Source: Erpobdella octoculata (lineage: Eukaryota; Annelida; Clitellata; Hirudinida; Erpobdellidae). From it: a stretch of 64,000 nt of DNA. The position numbers and the translations under genes are program-made. Each line of letters begins with the position of its first letter. Within the stretch, counting starts at the first letter, position 1. The DNA is taken from positions 25,670,568 to 25,734,567 of the forward strand of contig OZ022245.1 in NCBI GenBank assembly GCA_963978895.1. Reading direction: 5' to 3'. The notes under the pieces were generated by a model that did not search any database, was not told the DNA's origin, and worked only from the letters and a program-made list of their open reading frames with translations. Shown here piece by piece: positions 52,601-64,000 of the stretch.

Positions 52601-55600
52601 GTTTTGAATTCAAATGCTGCAAACAACTATCTAACAGTTCACGCACACATGTTACAGCAGATCTTGATTGAAGATGGCCGTTCTAATCGATGCAAAAGAC
52701 GAGCAGCCTCTTGTTCAGTGCCATATCTTACGGCCTCCGTTCGGTTAGGTAACAAAAAACTCCTCGTAGAATCCGTCACTCTTTACACAATTGACTACCA
52801 ACGAGAGTTTGGTTTGGCTGTCGATGCAAGCGCGGTAGCCGTGGGATGCTGCCTCTTCCAGTGGAATGCGAACCGAGAGGAACAACCCATCGCCTTTGCC
52901 AGTGCTAAACTCAGTGACACACAACAAAGATGGGCAACCATCAAAAGAGAAGCCTATGCTGTGGTGTGGGCGCGCCAAAAGTTCAAAGGGTGGATGCTGC
53001 TTTTACAGGTCACGATCTTCTCTGACCATAATCCCCTTACGTTTCTAACAGAAGTACCGACGAAAAGTGCAAAACTCACAAGATGGGCCCTTGCACTTCA
53101 AGAGTTTGATCTTCAGTTCAAGTACCGGGCGGGACGAACCAACATTCCTGCCGATTTCATGTCACGGTCCATAGAAGACGACGGCGCTGAGGTTCCCTCC
53201 ACAACGATCAAGAAAACTATACAATAATGTAACGTGAGTTACGGGTGTTGATAACATTGCATTCCACCCTTAACTACACTCTTTTTGGGTAGGGAGGTGT
53301 AACGGTTGTTACTAATTTTTACTAATTCGTAAATAATTATTTTTATTTTTTTTTATTATTTATTTTTTTATCTGGGGTATTAAATTAAATATCTATTATT
53401 TTATCTTTTATTTCTATGCTATGTGACGATATGACGGATTTGTTTTTAAAAGATTATGATATGTTGCTGTGTGCTTCGTGCTTTGCTTCGTGCTAATAAA
53501 TTGTTGCTGTGTGCTTAGTGCTTTGCTTTGTGCTATTAAATTATTGTTTCGTGCTTCGTGCCTGACTTCGTGCTAAGTTGTTAATTTGATTTCTCTGTGT
53601 GTTGTACCTTGGGAGCTGATAAAGTTTGTGGGTACCTCAGAACTTGTGGTGTCTAAATAAATAAGAACCTGAACGCCGGCTCCTGTTGAAGATTTTCCTC
53701 ATCGGACAACCGACGTTACAATTATAATTTAATTTAATCTCAAGTACTCTTTCTAAATAAACTTATATGCACAGAGAAATAAATAAATAAGTTGTAGCAC
53801 CATAAAACTATTTTCTAGCCGCCGAAGTGCCAAAGTCATTAAAGGATCGGACTTCAATGCAAAATTCAATAATAAATAAAATCACTTCTATGTTCCTGGC
53901 TTCGACCATCATCATCCCCTGGAAAACTTTAGAAAGATCTCTCAGATTGAAAGTGTAATGGCACTTTGCAGGTGTTGGAAGAAGCTGGTTGATGAGAATG
54001 TCGTACAAAGTTATGCAGGATGCTACTAAACTTCTTCCGTGGATGGATAATTCCTGGTTCTCATCTGTTTGAATAAAAATGTGTTACCTTTCAATATAGT
54101 TTTTATATAAATAAAACTAAAAAATTAAACTATCATCAAGTCACAGAAATAGTTAATCCAAAATCATCTTTAAATTCAAATTTAAATCATAAAAACATAT
54201 TGAAATAATAATGATTACAAATTAACACACTAATTCTAAATACTTTTAATAGCAATTTAATGCTATAAATAATCAGAAGAAATCAAACAAACCTATCCAG
54301 GAATTCAAAATTGTTTCAAAAATAGTTTTCTTGCTCTGATTTTCAAGTTCAGTGAAAACAACGTAATTGAAATGTCTCATCAATCTCTGTGAAACTGGAT
54401 TTCTTCCACCACCAGGGAGTCCCATGGCGCACATAAAATTAATGTCCAACATCTTCCTGAATTCACCTGTTCAACAAAATAATAATAATTGAAGAAATAT
54501 TTTCATTAATAATTTAAGTTCTCATATTTTTTTGTATCTTAAAAAAATTTCTAATAAAAAGAAGAAAAAAACTATGAAATAAAAATGGAATCCTCTAAAA
54601 TAACTTGACACTCCAATCAGTCTAGCAGCTTTAATAATTGTCTTAACCCGTTTAGGTCCAAAACTTTATTAATTAGATTTCTATTATTTTTTTTTGTTAT
54701 TTCTAAGTTACTTGCTTATGTTTTAATAGATTTATTTTTTATTTGAAAGAAAACTTTGAAAATTCACTATGCTCGTTTTTCGAACGATGGTCGTATAGAC
54801 TACTGAAAACGACAAAATGTTTAAAAGTCAATTTTTTTGTTCTCAACGCAAACAATTATAATATAAATTTTAGGCTGTAAACAAAAAAGCTAAAAACACA
54901 TTTCTGACTTTATCAGTAACACAGTTCAATAAAATCCAAAAATTTAACATTCAATAAATCAGTCAAGCAGTTCATGATAGTCGTTTCAGAACCGGATGAG
55001 TGTGCGGAAAGCACCAAAACAATTCCGATGAAGTCGTTTGCCGCACTTGGCCCACATGTACAGTGTTTTGCCATAATTTTCCAGCTTGTAGCGACCTACT
55101 GTTTTCGCCTTTTCCAGATCATGACCATGGCCATTTGCTGAATCTTCCCTATCGTTTTGTTTCTTCAACCGTGCATGAATTCATTTCATCGGTATAAAAC
55201 AACCTAAACAGCCTATTTGGGGTTTTTCAAGCAAAGCACCATTGTGGTGTTTCAAACTCGTTATATATAGACTGTTTTAAAAGTGGCTATTCAAATGACT
55301 CTTTTTGGTCCAAGTGCATTTCAATCGTTTTTGGTGTTTTGGTTGCCGCGGCATTGAACTGACCGTATTTGCGACCTACATTTCTTCACCCAAAGAACAG
55401 ACACAGTCTAATCCCATCCCATCATTAGTATAATCAACTTCTACCTTCCCGGATATTACAAAGAATAACATTTCTTCCTCATTTGCTTATTCATCAGTCA
55501 CGTATTATGATGCGCCGGGCGGAAGAATGACAAGTATGTCAACCTCAATGCTATCATCATCATCAAGAATTAGTTACATAGCTTCTTTCAATGTGAAAAA

Positions 55601-57414
55601 ACGTTCTGTTTGACGCCTTTCATTTTTAAACCTTACAAACATTTCATTCGAAGAATGAAATTTGCAAAAAACACTATCACCAATTCAACCACTGCACACC
55701 TATAAGCTGAATAAACTAGTTTCGACTCGTTCGCATACAGTACTCTATACGCCCAACGATCGTAGAACGAGCATGACTCATACATGTTCAGATTGTGGGT
55801 TAGTGTAAACACAATAAAATTTAATTAACATTGCTGTTTACTTTTGAGTACATCCTCTTTCGATATTTCAAACTTTTGTTATGATAACTCTCATGAAATT
55901 AGCATAATAAATTTTTAAAGTTATATCGGTCGAAAACCTTGAAAATGCTCATATTCTAACCCAGATTAAACTACTTAATATGAATAAAAAAATTATTTAA
56001 AAAATTTTATACAGTGTATTGAAGCTTTCTTAACATAAAAAAAAACTTTTAACAGAAAAAAAACTACGACTTAACCTTATGCAACGCCAAAAATAAGTGT
56101 GTTCGTAAAACGTACGATGGTCTAAAACGGGTTAAATAAACATTTTCATGAAAACTTACAGATTTCTTGTTAATATATCAATTGCTATCATGAAAACTCA
56201 TCAACTCTATTCGACGTAACTAATAACAACTGTCGCGTGAAAGCTTACCGATAGATTTCTTGTCGCACCAGCCCCTGAAATCCATGTACTGACGGATAAG
56301 TTCAAGAGACGGTTGAGATCCATATAAGTTGAGAGCAGGCATGTTGAAGTCGTCGATGAAAAATATCATCTGCCTGCCAACAGGAGGTCTGTAAACTCCT
56401 TTGCGTCTGAAAATGATCGTTTTTATAATTTCAACGACTGGCACTTCTAACTTGTCAGTTTATTAATAGAATTCAAACTATTTTTTGTTATAGCTAAACA
56501 TGTAGGCAGAACTAGTCTACTATTACAGAAAAATATCGTATCATACAAAAGAAAGCTAGTTTTTCAATGGATGAATTGTTGTATCATACAAACCTTTTAT
56601 CTAGTTTTCCATCAATCATGGTTTGAGTTTGACCGGATGTAGTTTTAGCGGAAAAAGTGATAAACTCTGAAAGAAAATCTTTTGGCATGTTTTTTGATAA
56701 TTTGTCGGTCACTGCTAAAGTTTTTCCTGTTCCGGTTGGACCAACGCAGAGAACCTGAAGGTGAAATATGTAAATATAAATCATTGTGAGATTATTGTAC
56801 GGATTCATAGAGAAAAAACCTAGCTGTTAAACGTGTTCACAACTGCACATACATAAAAAACAATATTCAACATAAATATTAAAAATATTATTTCTATTTA
56901 TAAAGCCATACAAAAAGTATTTCATATCAAGAAAATGAAAAATAAAAAAATGATAATGTCATTTGATAATTGAAACATTAAAGATGAATTTCATCAAATC
57001 TTACCGGTTTTCCATTGGTGAGGAAAAGATCAAACAGGAAAGCAGATCTAACAGTATCCATAGTTGGAACAATAATGTCTGCAAATGTTATGTTTTTTGA
57101 GAGCACAAAATCAGGACGATCATCCATCCGGTGCTTCCAACACACCTGAACATTTCAAAAGTATAAAATACTATTTAAATTTTTTAACAATTTGTAGTGG
57201 CTTGTATGACTTTTAAAATTTCACTTGATATTTGTTCATATATTTAAATTGAAGAAGAAAATTGTTATATAACTCAATATAAAAAAAAAAAACAACAAAT
57301 AACTTTTGTTTCAGTTTCTTTTTTGTCATCATCTTCTTGAGGAGGAATGGAAACACCATCATCATCTAAGTAATAATCATATACAAGTCCACCAGATGGA
57401 AATGTCATAGAAAT
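49649..57414 (-). CDS. Axonemal dynein heavy chain, seven internal exons around AAA3
   Basis: Ciliary motor subunit. Exons in transcription order: 57414 to about 57305, 57145-57005, 56754-56594, 56406-56249, 54467-54293, 54064-53886, 49858 to about 49649. Phases join in frame at each junction checked. The sequence covers the AAA3 ATPase: TFADIIVPTMDTVRS, Walker A GPTGTGKT, FSAKTTSGQTQ, Walker B IFFIDDFNMP, CAMGLPGGGRNPVSQRL, TPAKCHYTFNLRDLSKVFQG and LLRLWYHENQRMFADRL. The pattern is closest to the single-headed inner-arm class (DNAH1/3/7/12-like), by eye. N-terminal exons and everything after AAA3 are outside or not seen. The last exon ends exactly at the Gypsy LTR with no clear donor, so this allele may be disrupted. 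Confidence 0.9.
49899..53720 (+). mobile_element. LTR retrotransposon lacking RT and integrase
   Basis: Direct repeats 49899-50350 (452 bp) and 53298-53720 (423 bp) start TGTAACGGTTG and end GACGTTACA. The length difference is one extra copy of a GTGCTT-type tandem unit. The 5-bp target duplication ATTAT is perfect (49894-49898 and 53721-53725). A primer-site type sequence TGGCGCAGTCGACAGG follows the left LTR, and the purine tract AGGGAGG precedes the right one. It lies in a dynein intron, opposite to the gene. Confidence 0.95.
50543..53227 (+). CDS. Gag-protease-RNase H protein with foreign middle (894 aa)
   Basis: A single intact frame. Residues 1-290 are Gag with a charged coiled coil (about 40-85). 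Two CCHC knuckles follow at 330-362 (CYNCGKLGHEAREC, CTNCQEVGHASQLC). A retropepsin-like ALNDSGANRC lies at about 401. Residues 754-880 are a Gypsy-type RNase H (LAVDASAVAVGCCLF, KREAYAV, FSDHNPL). RT and integrase are absent. Residues about 510-752 are a Ser/Pro/Asn-rich stretch (SHLPHHPPSSTT, SNSPSQGARHSPRNK, NNYLTVHAHMLQQ) unlike any retroelement domain I know. It may be captured host coding sequence. Survival of an open frame across the joints suggests it was expressed as a fusion. Confidence 0.82.
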   Translation: MNTPISMVAEKNSRIDSENESQGEESPLRRNISFTGIQYERDLAERIRQEEREDRKEREERAMRIKLAEIEKEVKLAESQSRHARDDGYGVYNNSERETYIRKVNIVKAGLMPFPTEKVKLPAFFKYLEDECRCQGIDISDQGEMLKGIVAARADNLLYRIPVEQRYNYHFLKQAILREYGIHPATLKNAFDNAQRMRDESFTTFATRIHNLCTYYLDSCGADGSYDRVVSILCADKIKQILPRDCLNYVIDRPGEVDNCHKQVAEHADNYILLHKNTMYNTASKIHSRSRDEEESTGLQRDRPPVAPPTYARPISQPSKTSVSGNIRKCYNCGKLGHEARECRGTKVCTNCQEVGHASQLCPRNPTRANICHVDPLGVDNEAFESYFLNVRIGDVAPVRALNDSGANRCCIRASLVDIHQCPIQRQGVLRGAIVGIEQPVTLVELTIRPYFSDDQYVSIALTIKEWFAVVDNLREEALLTPSVVKRIQALKSYEMVTASAATIDIEKDGGTSPTDVEIVRPANRKGMIQDLKPMQSSRTSAYQIHLHQAPNIQPRVDQESLIINEIQRQLTNEESKIQDRSHLPHHPPSSTTSPSLSQPFSGLPSCASQFQESTNQFNLDLQQIEFSPVIKNKLEDTEALDGFRSNSPSQGARHSPRNKFRVHSKTNSDFDSSNSDRTTPVSLYHVLNSNAANNYLTVHAHMLQQILIEDGRSNRCKRRAASCSVPYLTASVRLGNKKLLVESVTLYTIDYQREFGLAVDASAVAVGCCLFQWNANREEQPIAFASAKLSDTQQRWATIKREAYAVVWARQKFKGWMLLLQVTIFSDHNPLTFLTEVPTKSAKLTRWALALQEFDLQFKYRAGRTNIPADFMSRSIEDDGAEVPSTTIKKTIQ
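54647..56131 (-). mobile_element. piggyBac-like element, decayed (1.5 kb, TTAA TSD)
   Basis: TTAA flanks both sides (54643-54646 and 56132-56135), with inverted ends CCCGTTTAGGTCC and, reversed, CCCGTTTTAGACC. On the minus strand an N-terminal transposase-like remnant (FTLKEAM, LILDDDDSIEVDIL) near 55600 and a Cys-rich C-terminal tail (MWAKCGKRLHRNC) at 54986-55168 survive. The catalytic middle is gone and stops interrupt the rest. It sits in a dynein intron. Confidence 0.75.
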
Positions 57415-57639
57415 CTACAAAAATTTATGAGTCTACAATAAATAATCAATAATCGAGTTTTAATTGACATGCGATACTTAAAACTGTCATAAACCATAAA
57501 GATACTTTTACATATTCAATTTACATACATTTACTCTCAAAATCACAAGTTTTCTCTTATGCAATTTCTTTCACAATTAGTTATATATTTTTAATACATT
57601 TATATATATATATATATATATGTGTGTATATATATAAAT

Positions 57640-59731
<2,092 letters not shown>

Positions 59732-59813
59732 CATTTAAATTATTATCAATGCTTTTTAATTGTTGGAAAACAAGTTCAGTGATAAAAATAAATATACAGA
59801 ACAAATTTTAAAA

Positions 59814-61637
59814 ATGAGTTGTCTACATGGTCTATTATCATTAAAATCTTCATGCACAGATTTTGTTTTATGGAACTTCAAAGAAACTTTTCTCGAACCA
59901 TCTTCTGAGATTGAATGTCTTCCTTTTAAAGTTAAAAACTGCGTTATTATATCCTCAAAAGTTTTTCAAGAAATAATTGCTAGAGCTGAAAACACAGGAA
60001 TAAAACTATGTCTTTCCCATATAATACCTTTTTTTTTAAAATTTGACTGCTTTCATGTACTTATACTACCACCGGGTAGTCTTCTTAAATTTTTTCAACC
60101 GTTACAAACTATTTTGAGAAGAGGAAATTTAACTCGTATTTCGTGTACTGGGAATAATAGTTTCAATAGTTTATACTCTGGATATGTTGTGAATGATATT
60201 CCGATTTTCAAACAATTTTGGCACAATCTATGTTTTTTTTCTATGAACTTAGAAGAAATAGAATTAGATTTAAGTTGTCGTTATTTGTCCGATGGTTACG
60301 GAATTATCGCGGACAGGAGACCTGAGTGGTTTTGTCCGAAATTACTTAGACTCTATTTGCGCTGTTATTGTTTTGACCCAAAAAGAAAAGAAGACTTAAT
60401 TGACCTGCTCAAAATAAGATTTTCTTTTGAAAATTTAAAAACTTTATGTATATCTGAATGTATACATGCAAAAAACACCATCAGCAAATTTCCTCGTTTT
60501 GTTAATCTTCAAAAATTAGGCATTAGTACAGAAGTTGGTGAGTCTTTGGAAGAATTGGTTAATTCAATATCCTCTCTCTCTAATTTATCCTGGCTTGATA
60601 TAAGTCAAAACAAATGCTTTAGAGTGATTAATTGTTATAATATACAATTAATATATAGAATGATAGACAAATTACCTAATTTAGTTTATTTAGATATAAG
60701 TAATGAATATGCTACGTATGAAGAACCTGTTAGGTGGAGGCACACAAGACATTTCAAGTATTTAGGTTTGCGTTTTGAAGATTCTGATGATACGAATAAC
60801 AATTTTGAACTTCCTTCACCGATGAGCTCTGAGGTTGTAAGTAACCTTATCACATTTGATGGGATTATAGCTTCTTTGGAAAATGATTTCTGGAAACCAT
60901 ATCAATTTAGTATTTGCTCATATTACTTTTTATCTTTGGCTCAACAAAAAAAACATCATTCAAAAATAAGAAGAAAACTTCCCATAATTTTTAATATCAC
61001 ACTCAAAAGACTTTATTACAACAATTCTTACGAATCAAATGAACCAAATGATATTAATAGAATTTTGAGCATTTTATTTACTATATGCAGAATTGATATA
61101 AAAAACAGTGAGCTTAAAAAGTTGTTTAAAGCAATGTGGAGTTGTAAACACAGGTATTATTGTATCGGTGAAATAATCTATCAGTCTGTATATGGTTCTT
61201 TAGACGATGCCGTATGGAAATGTTTATTATCACTAAAACAAGGATGGGTTTCAATTATTTTTTCATCTGAAGAAATTTATTCGAACAAAGAAGATAAATT
61301 ACTATTGAGTTTTCATCTAATGTGGGCATATACTAAATATTTTTATCTTTTTAATTGTTTTATTCCAGAAGCCTCTACTATTGAAGAATTTGTTGAATCA
61401 ATTTCAAAAGAATATTTACATGATTTCAATACATTTTCATTTTTAAAAAAAAAAACATTGATCAATTCTTTTGAGATCGTAAAAGAAATCCGAAAAAAAT
61501 TTCAGAACAAAAGAAAATCTAAAAATAGAAAATGGAATTTAAAAAATTTTCAGAACAAAAGAAAATCCAAAAATAGAAAATGGAGTTTAAAAAAATTTCA
61601 GAACAAAAGAAAATCCAAAAATAGAAAATGGAGTTAA
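59814..61637 (+). CDS. Leucine-rich-repeat protein, copy 2 (607 aa, intact)
   Basis: A single open frame without introns. The start is set at the Met of MSCL, which both copies share; the longer upstream frame has no ATG. LRR-like segments occupy about residues 150-350 (LEEIELDLSC, NLSWLDISQNKCF, LPNLVYLDIS, FKYLGLRF), followed by a helical region (DFWKPYQFS, SLDDAVWKCLLSLKQGWVS). The C-terminus is three copies of a 15-residue basic repeat with NKRKSKNRKW. The hydrophobic tail of copy 1 is out of frame here. The layout recalls ZYG11/ZER1-type ubiquitin ligase receptors, an analogy needing a profile search. Single-exon structure next to a Helitron would also suit a retrocopy or captured gene. 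Confidence 0.75.
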   Translation: MSCLHGLLSLKSSCTDFVLWNFKETFLEPSSEIECLPFKVKNCVIISSKVFQEIIARAENTGIKLCLSHIIPFFLKFDCFHVLILPPGSLLKFFQPLQTILRRGNLTRISCTGNNSFNSLYSGYVVNDIPIFKQFWHNLCFFSMNLEEIELDLSCRYLSDGYGIIADRRPEWFCPKLLRLYLRCYCFDPKRKEDLIDLLKIRFSFENLKTLCISECIHAKNTISKFPRFVNLQKLGISTEVGESLEELVNSISSLSNLSWLDISQNKCFRVINCYNIQLIYRMIDKLPNLVYLDISNEYATYEEPVRWRHTRHFKYLGLRFEDSDDTNNNFELPSPMSSEVVSNLITFDGIIASLENDFWKPYQFSICSYYFLSLAQQKKHHSKIRRKLPIIFNITLKRLYYNNSYESNEPNDINRILSILFTICRIDIKNSELKKLFKAMWSCKHRYYCIGEIIYQSVYGSLDDAVWKCLLSLKQGWVSIIFSSEEIYSNKEDKLLLSFHLMWAYTKYFYLFNCFIPEASTIEEFVESISKEYLHDFNTFSFLKKKTLINSFEIVKEIRKKFQNKRKSKNRKWNLKNFQNKRKSKNRKWSLKKFQNKRKSKNRKWS

Positions 61638-62698
<1,061 letters not shown>

Positions 62699-63335
62699 CT
62701 AGAGATAGCCCGTCAAAAATGACGGAAGTTTTAAAATACGGCGCCCGTTATTATAAAAATAGTCAACAAAAACAAAATGACATTTGATAACCATAAAAAA
62801 AATTCTATATATAAGCAAATCAAAAATTTTTGCGGCCATGGAAGCGAAACAAACTGCGCTGTTGTATGATCGAATATATTGTCGAAAATTTTGTCTATCT
62901 GTATTGGACGTGTCTGACATGAGGCTTTTAAGAAAATCAGGATATCCAAGTGTATTACCGTGGATGTCAATTGGTTTGGCAACATTACTTTGCCTTTTCG
63001 ACAACATGTAGTGAATAGTCCATCTGATGGTTGCTCTGCAGCAAAATTTCTTGATCGACATGAAGTACATAAAACATCAAATTCACCACAATCATGTTGA
63101 TCGAATTGAGTTTCGTTGAAGTTAATTGCTTCGTTACGAACTGCCTCACACGATTTCATGCTAAAATTTGAGAGATCGCATTAGCAGCTCGATGTAGCTG
63201 CAATTCATTGGGAGACATTTGTTCAACTCGATGGCGTTGCGAGGCAGCATTGGTTTCTCGATGTAGTTGCAATTCATTGGGAGACATTAGCAAAACTCGA
63301 TGGCGTTCCTTGGCAGCATTGGTTATTTTATATAT
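62699..63335 (-). mobile_element. Internally deleted Helitron with N-terminal coding remnant
   Basis: On the minus strand the 3' end is the hairpin CCGTCATTTTTGACGG, then GCTATCTCTAG at 62699-62702. Upstream, minus-strand coding shows two 23-codon repeats ([17 protein letters not shown]) and then FNETQFDQHDCGEFDVLC, CTSCRSRNFAAE and FTTCCRKGKVMLP. These match the Cys-rich N-terminus ahead of the Helitron-like Rep domain. Rep and helicase are deleted and the frame is shifted near 63165. The 5' end is replaced by a TA tract. Confidence 0.75.
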
Positions 63336-63472
<137 letters not shown>

Positions 63473-63559
63473 GTATATATATCTATATATATATATTTAT
63501 ATATTTATTTATTAGTTTTGTTTTTCCTATTATTTAAGTTCAGCTTTTAATAATTGAAA

Positions 63560-64000
63560 AAGTGAGGACAAGAAGGAGTTAAATGGCGATGGTTCTTTCA
63601 CAGAAAAGTGAAAGAAGCTGAACATCCAGCAGCCAAAAGAACAGCGGCATTGAACAAAATAGTTGACAAATTCAATCCAGTCCCCTTAACTCCTTCTCTA
63701 ACTCCACCATGGAAACTATTCCACCTCTTTTTAACGAAGGGCTGGTGGGGTTAAAGAAGGATGATCCGTCAATTGTCCAAAGAGCTAAGGAACTGATTGC
63801 TACATATACAGATTCGACACATATCTACACAGATGCATCTAAGATAGACAATGTAGCAGCTGTGGGAATTTATATCCCGGAAAAAGATATGAAAATAGCT
63901 AAGAGAGTCACGAATGACGTTAGTATTTATACGGCTGAGCTAACAGCTATAAAATGCGGCTTGGAGTGGATGGCACAACCAGACGGTCCACATAAAATAG
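63560..64000 (+). pseudogene. Non-LTR retrotransposon, RNase H domain (runs off right edge)
   Basis: An RNase H of the type found after RT in I-like LINEs: THIYTDASK, NVAAVGIYIPE, SIYTAELTAIKCGLEW. The upstream linker reads HPAAKRTAALNKIV and TPSLTPPWK in one frame and TIPPLFNEGL in another, so a one-base shift lies near 63710. The RT domain is not upstream; the TA tract replaces it. More may lie beyond the window. Confidence 0.8.

Noticed and set aside
63208..63330. A short tandem repeat array as a separate satellite
   Set aside because: The 69-bp period equals 23 codons of the Helitron N-terminal coding region, so it is part of that remnant.

Overview
This is about 64 kb of AT-rich nuclear DNA from an animal, most likely an invertebrate. 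The host genes are intron-bearing metazoan genes: a heparan sulfate 3-O-sulfotransferase on the minus strand at the left edge, an axonemal dynein heavy chain on the minus strand at 49.6-57.4 kb, and two paralogous leucine-rich-repeat genes on the plus strand at 32.7 and 59.8 kb. Introns range from about 60 bp to a few kb. The species cannot be named from the sequence. There is no sign of bacterial operons, plasmids or CRISPR arrays.

Most of the window is mobile or repetitive DNA. From left to right: 0-1 kb HS3ST; 1-5 kb simple repeats; 6-10 kb small nonautonomous DNA transposons and a Helitron end; 10.6-20.7 kb and 26.0-27.1 kb a composite AT-rich satellite with hairpin modules in opposite orientations; 21.6-26.0 kb a complete Mutator-like (MULE) foldback element; 27.6-29.6 kb an LTR element carrying only a SAP-domain protein; 29.7-32.5 kb Helitrons; 32.7-34.4 kb LRR copy 1; 34.5-41 kb nested Helitron pieces and a second foldback MULE; 41.3-44.4 kb a DNA transposon with an unassigned transposase; 45.0-49.6 kb a Gypsy element; 49.6-57.4 kb dynein exons with an LTR element and a piggyBac remnant in the introns; 58.0-61.8 kb Helitron plus LRR copy 2; 62.7-64 kb a Helitron remnant and a LINE RNase H domain running off the edge.

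The most notable system is the pair of foldback MULEs. Each has inverted arms built from tandem minisatellite units, 16 bp in one and 15 bp in the other, around a MULE transposase. The first has a perfect 9-bp target-site duplication inside the satellite, and its transposase joins a PHD-like finger, a FLYWCH finger and a DDE core over eight exons. Other points of interest are two hammerhead ribozymes of the Penelope type, an LTR element whose reverse transcriptase is replaced by about 240 residues of unknown origin, and a segmental duplication that links a Helitron to the LRR gene.

Many coding regions carry one-base frame breaks while splice sites and catalytic motifs remain. This could be pseudogene decay or uncorrected long-read indels, and the sequence alone cannot separate the two.
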